This document shows, piece by piece, positions 8,165 through 16,100 of a DNA stretch of 21,642 nt. Numbering within the stretch: position 1 is the stretch's first letter; each line of letters begins with the position of its first letter. The position numbers and the translations under genes are program-made. The notes under the pieces are model-generated. The model did no database searches. It saw nothing but the letters and a program-made list of their open reading frames with translations, and was not told the DNA's origin. The DNA is from a virus: the IMG/VR virus record IMGVR_UViG_3300042691_051980, positions 1-21,642 of that record. One strand, 5' to 3'.

Positions 8165-9560
8165 CAGAACACACTTTGATAAGTTAAATGCACTTAGCTC
8201 CTCAGTAATAGGATTTGAATTTGAATTTTTTACCGATCTAATGAAAGGTAAGGCTGCTAGTGCCATATCTAAGCTTATCAACAAAAAAGTTATAGTTTCC
8301 GATAAATACCACTCAAAAATACCAGTAGACTCAAACAATTTTAAATTGGAGCCAGATTACTCAGGCGGAAATAAAATGGTTGAGCTTATAACGGGACCTC
8401 TTCCTTACATGGAGGCAATTCCTATCCTCATTAAGATCCTAAAGTGGATTGATGAAAATGGATGGACTAACGATAGATGTGCTTTTCAATTCTCTGTTAG
8501 TTTTGACAAAATGAGAAAGGACGTCAGAACAAGAATAGAGGATTTGGATCAACTTAAATTTATATTGGGCCTCGATGAAGGCCTAATATATTCTAAGTTT
8601 GGAAACAGAGAAAAGAACGTTTACGCCAAATCTGTCAAGAAGGTAATACCAAGAAATAGATTTTCAATTTTGGAAAATATCACTTCGATAGATCCAAAAA
8701 TGTACAAGATTCCTAATGACAAATATTATGGGGTCAACTTCACAAAAATTCCAAAAGGGTATATAGAATTCAGATATCTTGGAAACAGAGACTATCAGAA
8801 AAAAATAAAGGAAATAAGGGAAATAATCGATTACATCATTCTCTATCTCTATGATATTCTTAGTGGAAGAATGGGTGGATATTCCCAACAGGATTTAAAA
8901 ACCCTCCAAAATTTACTTTCAAAATACACAAAAATAGTTAGATCTTTCAACGATCCAAATTTTTTCTACAGAAATTATCCGGACTTTCACATATTTGTTG
9001 ATCTCAAGGGATGGGACGAGAATATTAAAACTTATTTTCCAATGATAAGGGATAAGATTTTCGATCTTATAGTGGAGGGAAATATCACTTCATGTTACTT
9101 TAATTATGACACAACAAATGGAAGATATCAAATCAAGGAGGCTAGAAGTAGAAATGGTTTTGAGATAGATGGGGTTGATATGGTTCTTTGTGATATTAAA
9201 AATGCAACAATAAGAAATTGTAATCTTTATAATTGTGAGATAAGAAAATCCTCAATTGAGGACTCTTATTTGTATGGTGGATCCAAGGTGATATCTTCCA
9301 AGGTTAAATCAACCGTTATTGATTTTGGTAATGAGCTCAATGATTGTTTTATAGATTGTGAGAATAAGAATGTTAATGGTAAAATAATAGGAGGTGTTTT
9401 TAGAGCTGGAAATCTTGGGGAAAATTCAGAATTAAGCAAGGAAACAATAAAAATCAAAGCTCCAGAGGATATAAGAAAAGTTAGATTTGTTACTGACGGT
9501 AGATTAAAGGATATCAATGATAAATTCCCAAATCAAAGATTTGGTAACATGAACTATTAA
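8154..9560 (+). CDS. Putative amidoligase fused to a C-terminal pentapeptide-like beta-helix
   Basis: Residues 1 to about 240 match the glutamine-synthetase-fold amidoligase family (Amidoligase_2): GFEFEF at 20-25 supplies the paired acidic residues of the first strand, EPDYSGGNKMVELITGPL at 66-83 is the typical second block, GWTNDRCAFQFSVSF at 103-117 corresponds to the T-x-x-C-x-x-H/Q strand, and YIEFRYLGN at 203-211 gives the E-x-R strand. Such enzymes are predicted to form amide bonds with ATP and divalent metal; substrates are mostly unknown. Residues about 346-417 show five-residue periodicity (CDIKNATIRNCNLYNCEIRK, then SSIEDSYLYGG), indicating a right-handed quadrilateral beta-helix. 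The last 50 residues are charged. The usual His of the third block is Gln/Ser here, so activity is not certain. The gene overlaps the S1 gene by 11 bases, implying translational coupling. An N-terminal start further downstream is unlikely because GFEFEF follows closely. Confidence 0.75.
   Translation: MSDNRTHFDKLNALSSSVIGFEFEFFTDLMKGKAASAISKLINKKVIVSDKYHSKIPVDSNNFKLEPDYSGGNKMVELITGPLPYMEAIPILIKILKWIDENGWTNDRCAFQFSVSFDKMRKDVRTRIEDLDQLKFILGLDEGLIYSKFGNREKNVYAKSVKKVIPRNRFSILENITSIDPKMYKIPNDKYYGVNFTKIPKGYIEFRYLGNRDYQKKIKEIREIIDYIILYLYDILSGRMGGYSQQDLKTLQNLLSKYTKIVRSFNDPNFFYRNYPDFHIFVDLKGWDENIKTYFPMIRDKIFDLIVEGNITSCYFNYDTTNGRYQIKEARSRNGFEIDGVDMVLCDIKNATIRNCNLYNCEIRKSSIEDSYLYGGSKVISSKVKSTVIDFGNELNDCFIDCENKNVNGKIIGGVFRAGNLGENSELSKETIKIKAPEDIRKVRFVTDGRLKDINDKFPNQRFGNMNY
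8561..8590. other. Strong hairpin inside the amidoligase gene
   Basis: TATATTGGGCCT pairs with AGGCCTAATATA over 12 positions (one G-T wobble at 8567/8584) around the six-base loop CGATGA. No run of T follows, so it is not a rho-independent terminator. It lies in the codons around GLDEGLIYS. Confidence 0.8.
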
Positions 9561-9574
9561 AAAAAAGCCATACC

Positions 9575-10351
9575 ATGACACTTGATGAATTAGTACAGGA
9601 AATAGAAGATGCATTAAGCTTTAGCTGTGCCCTCCCATATAATCTTAATAGAGCGGAGATAGAAAGAATAATCAAGAGAGCAAAGGCTTGGTTTTATGAT
9701 AACTATCAATATGCAGCGGAGGACAGAGTATTTGTTATAGCTAATAGTATTTTTAATCACCAGGAGTTTAAAAGAACTAGACAGCTCAGACTTCCACCAT
9801 CCATAGTTAGTGTTTATGAGGTTAGAGAACTTGGTGGTTATGGAATATCAGGAAATCCGGATAGGGATTTCAGTGATTCAAAACTTCTTGGATCTGAACT
9901 TCTTCTTTCTCCATTTTTAGGGGATAACCTCGTTTATAGAACTGTTATGTATTCTTATTTTGATTTAGCTAAGGCATATCTATTAAACACATTTGCTTTT
10001 AAATTCAATAAAAATACAAAGCAATTAACAATACTTGGAAGGGATCCAAATAGATCCGGAAAAGGCCAGTTAGCACAGGGATTTGGTGTGGGTGGTGTTG
10101 ATGTTAGTGTTAGATGCTATGTTGCTATTCCTGATGAGGATTTATTTAATGACGAGTTATTTGTCAGATATTGTATAGCAAAATGTAAAATAGCTCTTTC
10201 TCAAATGCTTGGGGTCTTTACCTATAATTTGCCTGGTGGTGTTCAAATAAATGCTAATGAAATTGGAACACAAGGATCGACTGAACTTCAGGAGGTAATG
10301 GATATGATAAATGGGGAGAATACTCCATCTTATTTCCTTCAGTGGAATTGA
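9575..10351 (+). CDS. Putative virion structural protein, connector/neck-like
   Basis: This 258-residue protein opens with a helical segment (MTLDELVQEIEDALSFSC, EIERIIKRAKAWFYDNYQYA), continues with a beta-rich core (RQLRLPPSIVSVYEVREL), and ends with FVRYCIAKCKIALSQMLGVF, then a Leu-Pro-Gly-Gly-Val phrase and an acidic helix (TELQEVMDMING). The combination of an N-terminal helix pair, a central sheet and a late F-x-x-Y-x-x-A-x-x-K-x-x-L helix followed by LPGG is, to my recollection, shared by several tailed-phage structural proteins near neck and connector genes, but I could not confirm a family. It starts 14 bases after the amidoligase and is the last gene before the terminator at 10399. 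It is more like a virion protein than an enzyme; a chaperone or baseplate accessory protein is possible. Confidence 0.5.
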   Translation: MTLDELVQEIEDALSFSCALPYNLNRAEIERIIKRAKAWFYDNYQYAAEDRVFVIANSIFNHQEFKRTRQLRLPPSIVSVYEVRELGGYGISGNPDRDFSDSKLLGSELLLSPFLGDNLVYRTVMYSYFDLAKAYLLNTFAFKFNKNTKQLTILGRDPNRSGKGQLAQGFGVGGVDVSVRCYVAIPDEDLFNDELFVRYCIAKCKIALSQMLGVFTYNLPGGVQINANEIGTQGSTELQEVMDMINGENTPSYFLQWN

Positions 10352-10398
10352 AAAATTATTGGGTTAATTAGATATAAATTTGCAAGCATGATATTTCT

Positions 10399-10428
10399 AA
10401 AATCTACCTAAGGGTAGATTTTTTTTTT
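10399..10428 (+). terminator. Rho-independent terminator
   Basis: AAAATCTACC (10399-10408) pairs perfectly with GGTAGATTTT (10413-10422) around a four-base loop TAAG, and the right arm runs into an uninterrupted T tract ending at 10428. It lies 48 bases after the stop of the 258-residue structural gene and closes the unit that starts at 7004. The A-rich left arm also allows some function on the opposite strand, but no minus-strand gene is seen. Confidence 0.9.
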
Positions 10429-10444
10429 GATCCATATTTAGTTT

Positions 10445-10484
10445 TATAATATTTATTAACGTTTATTTTAATCGATATATAATG
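10445..10484 (+). promoter_or_regulatory. Candidate promoter before the baseplate wedge operon
   Basis: The 150-base gap 10352-10501 holds the terminator and then an A/T-rich stretch with TATAATATT at 10445-10453 and GATATATAATG at 10474-10484, the same two motifs seen at 6953-6970. Position between a terminator and the gp25-like start at 10502 makes a promoter here likely; which of the two motifs matters cannot be told from sequence. Confidence 0.45.
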
Positions 10485-10501
10485 TGAAATAAGTTCAATA
10501 G

Positions 10502-10873
10502 ATGAGAGAGATTTACAATAGAGATCCCGACGATCCAAGTTATAACCCATATCAGCTAGAAACAACAGATCCTGTTGAAATATGCATAGGACAGTTGAAA
10601 ATGCTTCTTTTGACAAATAAGGGAGAAGTTATGGGGGATCCTCAATTTGGGTTGAATTTGGAGGATCTTATTTTTAGTCTTAATATTTCAGAATATAGTC
10701 TTAAAAAAGAACTTGATTTAAATTTAAAAACATACGTTCCCTTATTTAGTAGATTAGGAGGTTCATATGATCTGAAATTTTTTCAGGGAACTCTGAGGGA
10801 TATTGCCACACTCGACTTTAGAATATCTGAATCTGGTGGGGATAGTCCCGTTGTTTCTTTAAAAATAACATAA
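10502..10873 (+). CDS. Baseplate wedge protein, gp25-like
   Basis: Small wedge subunit that in T4 and related injection systems nucleates sheath assembly on the baseplate. The 123 residues match the GPW_gp25 family in length (T4 gp25 is 132) and pattern: EICIGQLKMLLLTNKGEVM followed by GDPQFGLNLEDLIF (residues 26-58) is the family core, in which the small-residue/Pro/aromatic turn precedes the G-x-x-L-x-x-L helix. The usual Glu-Pro-Arg is here Gly-Asp-Pro-Gln. The C-terminal strands (YDLKFFQGTLRDIATLDFRI) fit the terminal sheet. It is the first gene after the terminator/promoter gap and lies seven bases before the gp6/J-like gene, the standard order gp25 then gp6. The leader contains no Shine-Dalgarno. 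Confidence 0.87.
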   Translation: MREIYNRDPDDPSYNPYQLETTDPVEICIGQLKMLLLTNKGEVMGDPQFGLNLEDLIFSLNISEYSLKKELDLNLKTYVPLFSRLGGSYDLKFFQGTLRDIATLDFRISESGGDSPVVSLKIT

Positions 10874-10880
10874 ATTATAG

Positions 10881-12605
10881 ATGAATATTTATAAAAAGAA
10901 TAATATATTAATCAATGGTTTATTGAGTGACACATTCAATTTCCTACAAACGACATATAATCAGGCATCATCTGTATTTACTGTTGCTTCTGCATGGGGT
11001 CAGATCTTATTTGTTCTGCAGAATCTCTCCCAGCTAATATTATATTTCATAGAAGACTCCATCACGGAATTAAACATACAGGAGGCAACAAGGGATTATT
11101 CTGTTAGAAGCTTAGCAAGAATATCTGGATATGATTCAGGAAGAGCCACAGCAGCTCAGGGTGAGATTTCAATAAACTGGAACACGAGGGAAGGCGACGT
11201 TGGTGGAGGTGCAGTTATAATTAGAAATAACACACAAATAAGATGTGTACAGACTGGAAAAATATATTCTCTTAGATTTGGTAGCGACGAGATAACAATT
11301 CCGCTAGTGAGAGGAAATGTTGTTAGATCTAAGATTGTTCAGGGAAATTTTGAAACTGGAACAGTAACGGGAGCGGGTATAGCATTACAGAGTTTTAATC
11401 TTCCGTCAACATCAGGAGCTTATATAGATCAATTCTATATAGATGTTTATGTTAATAATGAGAAATGGAAAAGATATGATTCACTTTATGATATCCCATT
11501 AAACGGAAAGGGCTATCTTGTTAGAAGTGGTATATCTGAGGGTATCGATATTTATTTTGGAAATTCAAATTTTGGAATGATTCCTCAAAGAGGATCCGTA
11601 ATAAAGATTGAATATTTACAAACATCAGGATTAAGCGGGAATTCGGAATCAACAAATGAAAATCCTCTTACATATAAATTTGTTTCAACTGGAACCGATC
11701 TATTTGGGACTGAGGCTGATTTAAACCTTTATCTTGACATAGGTAATCTTATAGATCCAACATTTGGAACAAATCCAGATCCCATATCCCTTATAAGATT
11801 GGTTGCTCCTAAAACCAGCAGATCATATGTTTTCGCAAACACCGAAAACTACGAGATATTCCTTCAGAAATTAGGTATTTTCTCACAAATACATGCTTTC
11901 ACAACATTTGATGACGATTTTCTGGATGATGATAATGTTATTTATATCTATTTAGTTCCAGATGTCACAATAAATCTTTCAACTAATGAGGATTATTTTA
12001 GTATTCCCGTTTCGGAATTTTTACTTACATCTCAGCAAAAAACCAAGGTCCTAAATTTAATTGAGGATTCTGGACAAATGATAGCTACAACGGTTGTTAA
12101 GATAGTTGAGCCAGTTATATCAAGATATGTTGCTAATATAGTTATTTCCGTTTTTGAAGGTAACGATCCGGAGACAATAAGACAAAATATAAGAAGAAGG
12201 ATTTCTGAATATATGCTTAATAATAAGAGAAGGGATAAGATCCCAAAATCTGATATTATAGCAATAGTGGAAGGTGTCGAAGGTGTAGATTCGGTTTCTA
12301 TGTTTTTCGTAGGACAAAAAAATGAGGAAAATCAAATAACATTAAGCGGACTAACAAATGTTTCACAGGCTCAACTCGATGAACAAATAGGTCTTGACAC
12401 ATTTGGCGATATACTTATAGGAAGAAATCAGCTTGTAATTTTGAGGGGGGGATGGACCGATAGAAATGGTATAACATACACGGAGGGAATAGTTCAGGGT
12501 CAACCTGGACCTTTAAATATAAGTGTTTCCTCATTTGTTCCTAGAAATTTTAGAAGTTCTTTGAATAATGAACTTAAAGCACAAATAATAAGTCAAAGCA
12601 AATAA
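10881..12605 (+). CDS. Baseplate wedge protein, gp6/gpJ-like
   Basis: Main wedge subunit forming the inner baseplate ring. Residues 57-98 carry the diagnostic IEDSITELNIQEATRDYSVR followed by SLARISGYDSGRATAAQGEI, the pattern of T4 gp6 and Baseplate_J proteins (helix, aromatic, A/G-x-x-x-GY, R-A-x-A-A-x-G). The middle is beta-rich with a long insertion (SGISEGIDIYFGNSNFGMIP; NPDPISLIRLVAPKTSRSY at about 300-315). From about residue 429, PETIRQNIRRRISEYM followed by KIPKSDIIAIVEGVEGVDSV is the C-terminal J-like domain with a substrate-contact-like helix and I-x-x-x-E-G-V-x-G-V. At 574 residues it is close to T4 gp6 (660) and longer than P2 gpJ (302), so the gp6 type is favoured. It ends one base before the next gene, suggesting a tight operon. 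Confidence 0.85.
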   Translation: MNIYKKNNILINGLLSDTFNFLQTTYNQASSVFTVASAWGQILFVLQNLSQLILYFIEDSITELNIQEATRDYSVRSLARISGYDSGRATAAQGEISINWNTREGDVGGGAVIIRNNTQIRCVQTGKIYSLRFGSDEITIPLVRGNVVRSKIVQGNFETGTVTGAGIALQSFNLPSTSGAYIDQFYIDVYVNNEKWKRYDSLYDIPLNGKGYLVRSGISEGIDIYFGNSNFGMIPQRGSVIKIEYLQTSGLSGNSESTNENPLTYKFVSTGTDLFGTEADLNLYLDIGNLIDPTFGTNPDPISLIRLVAPKTSRSYVFANTENYEIFLQKLGIFSQIHAFTTFDDDFLDDDNVIYIYLVPDVTINLSTNEDYFSIPVSEFLLTSQQKTKVLNLIEDSGQMIATTVVKIVEPVISRYVANIVISVFEGNDPETIRQNIRRRISEYMLNNKRRDKIPKSDIIAIVEGVEGVDSVSMFFVGQKNEENQITLSGLTNVSQAQLDEQIGLDTFGDILIGRNQLVILRGGWTDRNGITYTEGIVQGQPGPLNISVSSFVPRNFRSSLNNELKAQIISQSK

Positions 12606-12606
12606 T

Positions 12607-13137
12607 ATGCAAAATTATTCTCCTTTTTTTGGCGGAGCCGATAAAGATGTAAGTTACACGGTAAATGGAATAAAACCAAAAACAACCAATACAACATTCT
12701 ATAAAAGCGACGAGTTGTATGCTACTGAGGAACTTGCAAACAATAGGGCATACAATATAGGGTGTTCTGGAAGCAGAGCAATATTGGCAAATGCTAATGG
12801 AACATATAAGTTTGGACCTTGTTCAAATGCATCTGATTACAAAAGAATAATGAAAGAAATGCAGAAGGAGAATATTGATAGGAGATATTATGATTTTGAT
12901 CCAAATCAAAACATTTACGATATCAGGGACACCCAGAATGATGATTTATACGAGGGATTTAATTATAGATTCAGTCTACTTAGAAAATCCCTTTCCAATG
13001 TTATTTATAGAGATCCTATAAAGGAGGCTATCCTTGGATATTATGAAAGAGTTGTTTATGGTCTTGTTGAATCAACAAAGAATATAAAAAATTATTTTAA
13101 CTACACAGTTAAAAAAAATAATAGAAGGGTTTTCTAA
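12607..13137 (+). CDS. Small unrecognised wedge-operon protein with paired CSG/PCS motif
   Basis: I cannot name this 176-residue protein. It starts one base after the gp6/J-like stop and ends two bases before the giant wedge gene, so it is made together with the wedge. The N-terminal part is loop-rich (FFGGADKDVSYTVNG), then comes ANNRAYNIGCSGSRAIL followed by GTYKFGPCSNASDY: two cysteines about 20 residues apart, each beside Ser or Gly. This has the spacing of a motif (GC-x-G ... PC-x-x-x-x-x-Y) that I believe recurs in phage structural proteins where an HxH lies between the cysteines; the histidines are absent here. The C-terminal 50 residues are helical and basic (RFSLLRKSLSNVIYRD, EAILGYYERVVYGLVES). 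A baseplate accessory role is inferred from position only. Confidence 0.6.
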   Translation: MQNYSPFFGGADKDVSYTVNGIKPKTTNTTFYKSDELYATEELANNRAYNIGCSGSRAILANANGTYKFGPCSNASDYKRIMKEMQKENIDRRYYDFDPNQNIYDIRDTQNDDLYEGFNYRFSLLRKSLSNVIYRDPIKEAILGYYERVVYGLVESTKNIKNYFNYTVKKNNRRVF

Positions 13138-13139
13138 AA

Positions 13140-16100
13140 ATGGCTAATATAAACTTAAATTTTTATAACAAGAGTGGAAATCCTCTAAATTTCAATTATA
13201 TAGGTCCAACTGGTCCAACTCCGTTGGATCTAAAATTTGTTTATTTTAGAAGTGCCAACACGAATAATAACGGGGATCTTTTAATAACTGAGAGTACCAA
13301 TGATTATACTTTCACTTTCAATATAGAAGATGTTTCAAAAAATAATTTAACCTCTTGGAATACCGAGTGTGCTGATTTCATTGATAAGGGTGCATTTGTA
13401 TATCTGAATGGTAATGTTGCAGGTGGAGGGGGATTTAAAGCACTCATAGAGTCATCCACTATAGTAGGCGGTGATCTAGTTTTAGTTCTACCCAAATCAG
13501 GATATTCTGGCCAGAGCATAATAAGTTTAGAAAGCCGTATTTTTTTCAATGCCTCTTACGAAAACAGACCAGGAGGATATTTCAAGGGAAATATTTATTT
13601 TGATCCTGTTTCTATTGACCTCTATGAGAATGAACAAATTTTTATAGTTCAAAAATTCTATGACGGGACTGATTACGTTTATGGCCTACCACACACAGAA
13701 TTTTTCTCCGCAACAGGTCCGGGTAAATGGAGAACAAGATGGTATAATGACAACTATGGAAATATTGATATAAGTGATATAATATTCACCTACAAGATCG
13801 AGGAATCTCTTGCTGGGGGTGATGGTCAGCCTTTAATCGTTAATTATCCAAATATCGCTATCCCTGTTGATCTTGACCCTGCTGATACATATTACACTGG
13901 CGGGGTAATACAAACAACAAACATAACATCAAGTGCTTTAGGATTAAATGTTGCATTGAATTCAACGGAGGGATATGACGAGGTTTATGAAAGAAGACTT
14001 ATAGTTGAGGACGTAACAACAGAAACCCCCTCAACCGTTTTAATAATTGATTTTTATGGTGAAATAGTAGGCGAGGATGAAAGATTCAAGGTGCTTCTTG
14101 AGAATCTTGGTCGTGCTTTTTATAATAGCGACTCAATTATATTAAGAGATCATGATCCAAAGGAACCCCTGCCTAACTTTGAGGAAATAAATGAAAAGAG
14201 AAAAGAACTCCTTATCACGGGTGAGGAAATTTTTCCATACATAGGAAGTTATAAGGGACTTATTAACGCCTTGAAATTTTTTGGTTATCAGGATCTTAGA
14301 ATTAAAGAATATTGGCTCAATTTAAACTTTAGAAGTCTAAAACTCGAATCTGCCTTACAACAAAACCAAAACTTTCTTAATGCAATAAAAGCACAACAGA
14401 AACAGGGATATTCTCAAAGCTATGTTATTGGTGACGTTCTTGATAATCCAAACTCAGGAAAGTACCGAATGACCCAAACTTATGGCCCGGATAAAGATGG
14501 AAATTATGTGCTGGATGTGTCTTCCGAGGAAACCCTTATACCAAGCAGATCCTATAAAAAAACATCACTATTCGGTCTATATTATGATCTAAATAAGGTC
14601 ACTGATGAGGTTGATGAATATGGATATCCTATTGTAGTTGATGCTTTTAAATTCACTCAGGAGGAGGTTCTTATCAAGATATTTGGTCTAAAGGAAAGAT
14701 TGAAAAGGGATTACCTTCCTCTGAATGCAAGAATTATAGATATTACGGGGGAGGGGGTTTATTTTGCTGTTTATAACACAAGATCTTGGACGGACTTCAT
14801 GGGAAGATGTGACGTTGAGCTTGGTTTTGAATATGATTTCTACCCAAATCCGGATTTTGGATTCATAGAGGATCTAAGAAATTTTACAACCAGACCAAGT
14901 CAAATTGCTCCACAGGTACCAAGTTCATATTTTGATATCTACTCGACAACAGTTACTGTACAAGGTGGAACTGGTAGCGCTTTATTTTTCAGTGGAGGTT
15001 TACCCTACGGATCAACTGGGTCTAATCCAACAATAACACTCAAAGCGGGATCAACCTATTATTTCAATATGATTGATTCTTCCGGGTATAATTATGACCT
15101 AACATTTACAACGGATCCCTTACTAACTAAGGTAGATCCGGTTGGAATCATCAATAATGGTGCAACTGGGGACAGGACAATTACTTGGTATATAAATCCA
15201 CAGCAAACAACCCCGGTTTATTATTATTCATCAGTTAATAAAACTCTACTTAATGGGGTTGTAAATATTATCTCTGATACTATTTCCGATCTAGGAAATT
15301 CGGTGGATCCATTAATAAATGCACAACAGTACACATCCGGACAAAATGAACAATTCATTCAGTCAATAGAAAATTTCTACAATTTAAAACAAAATGGGGA
15401 AATAATAGAACTTGGCGATGGAATATATGATCCACCAGCTTATATTGATCCTATTACTGGTCAGTTATACGAGGTTCCTATTGGGATGCCGGTTATACTT
15501 GAAATGTTTCCTGATAGATGGGAATGGGACGAACTGAATATAAACTGGGATGGTTTGTTGATCCCCGTATTTAGTATGGGTGATAGAGTTTTTGTTAAAA
15601 TATTGGAAATATTTGGAACTGTTGTTGCGGTTAATTATTCTGGTGGAACATATGATGTTTTGCTTGATGGTTTTGCTGTTGTTGTTACTTATGGGGAGAA
15701 TGATCTCTTTAGTTCAAAACAAAACTTTAGTATACTCAATTGGAAAAACATTGATTTTTCGAATATTTTTGAAATAGAATGGATAATCGACAAAATAACA
15801 ACTGAGTCTGGATCCCCTTACCATTTCGAATTTAGAGGATCTATAGTTGATTTTTATAAGCTTGCCCATTTTATCCCTTATACTGGAAAATATCGTGTAA
15901 CATGCAACACCTATGACGGTTTTAATTATAAAACTAGTGTTATAAAAAACGGAATAATTGTTGTCGAGCCAAAAACTGTTGATATCGATTCTTGGACAAG
16001 ATTCAGGGAGGTTGAGTACTATCTGTATGATAATGTGACAAGAAGTTGGGATGACTATGATTCCATTTGGGAATATCCTGCTGAAGGGAAAGATCTTGTT

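Noticed and set aside
10371-10380. GATATAAATT resembling a T4-type late promoter (TATAAATA).
   Set aside because: It lies upstream of the terminator at 10399, so a transcript from it would end at once.
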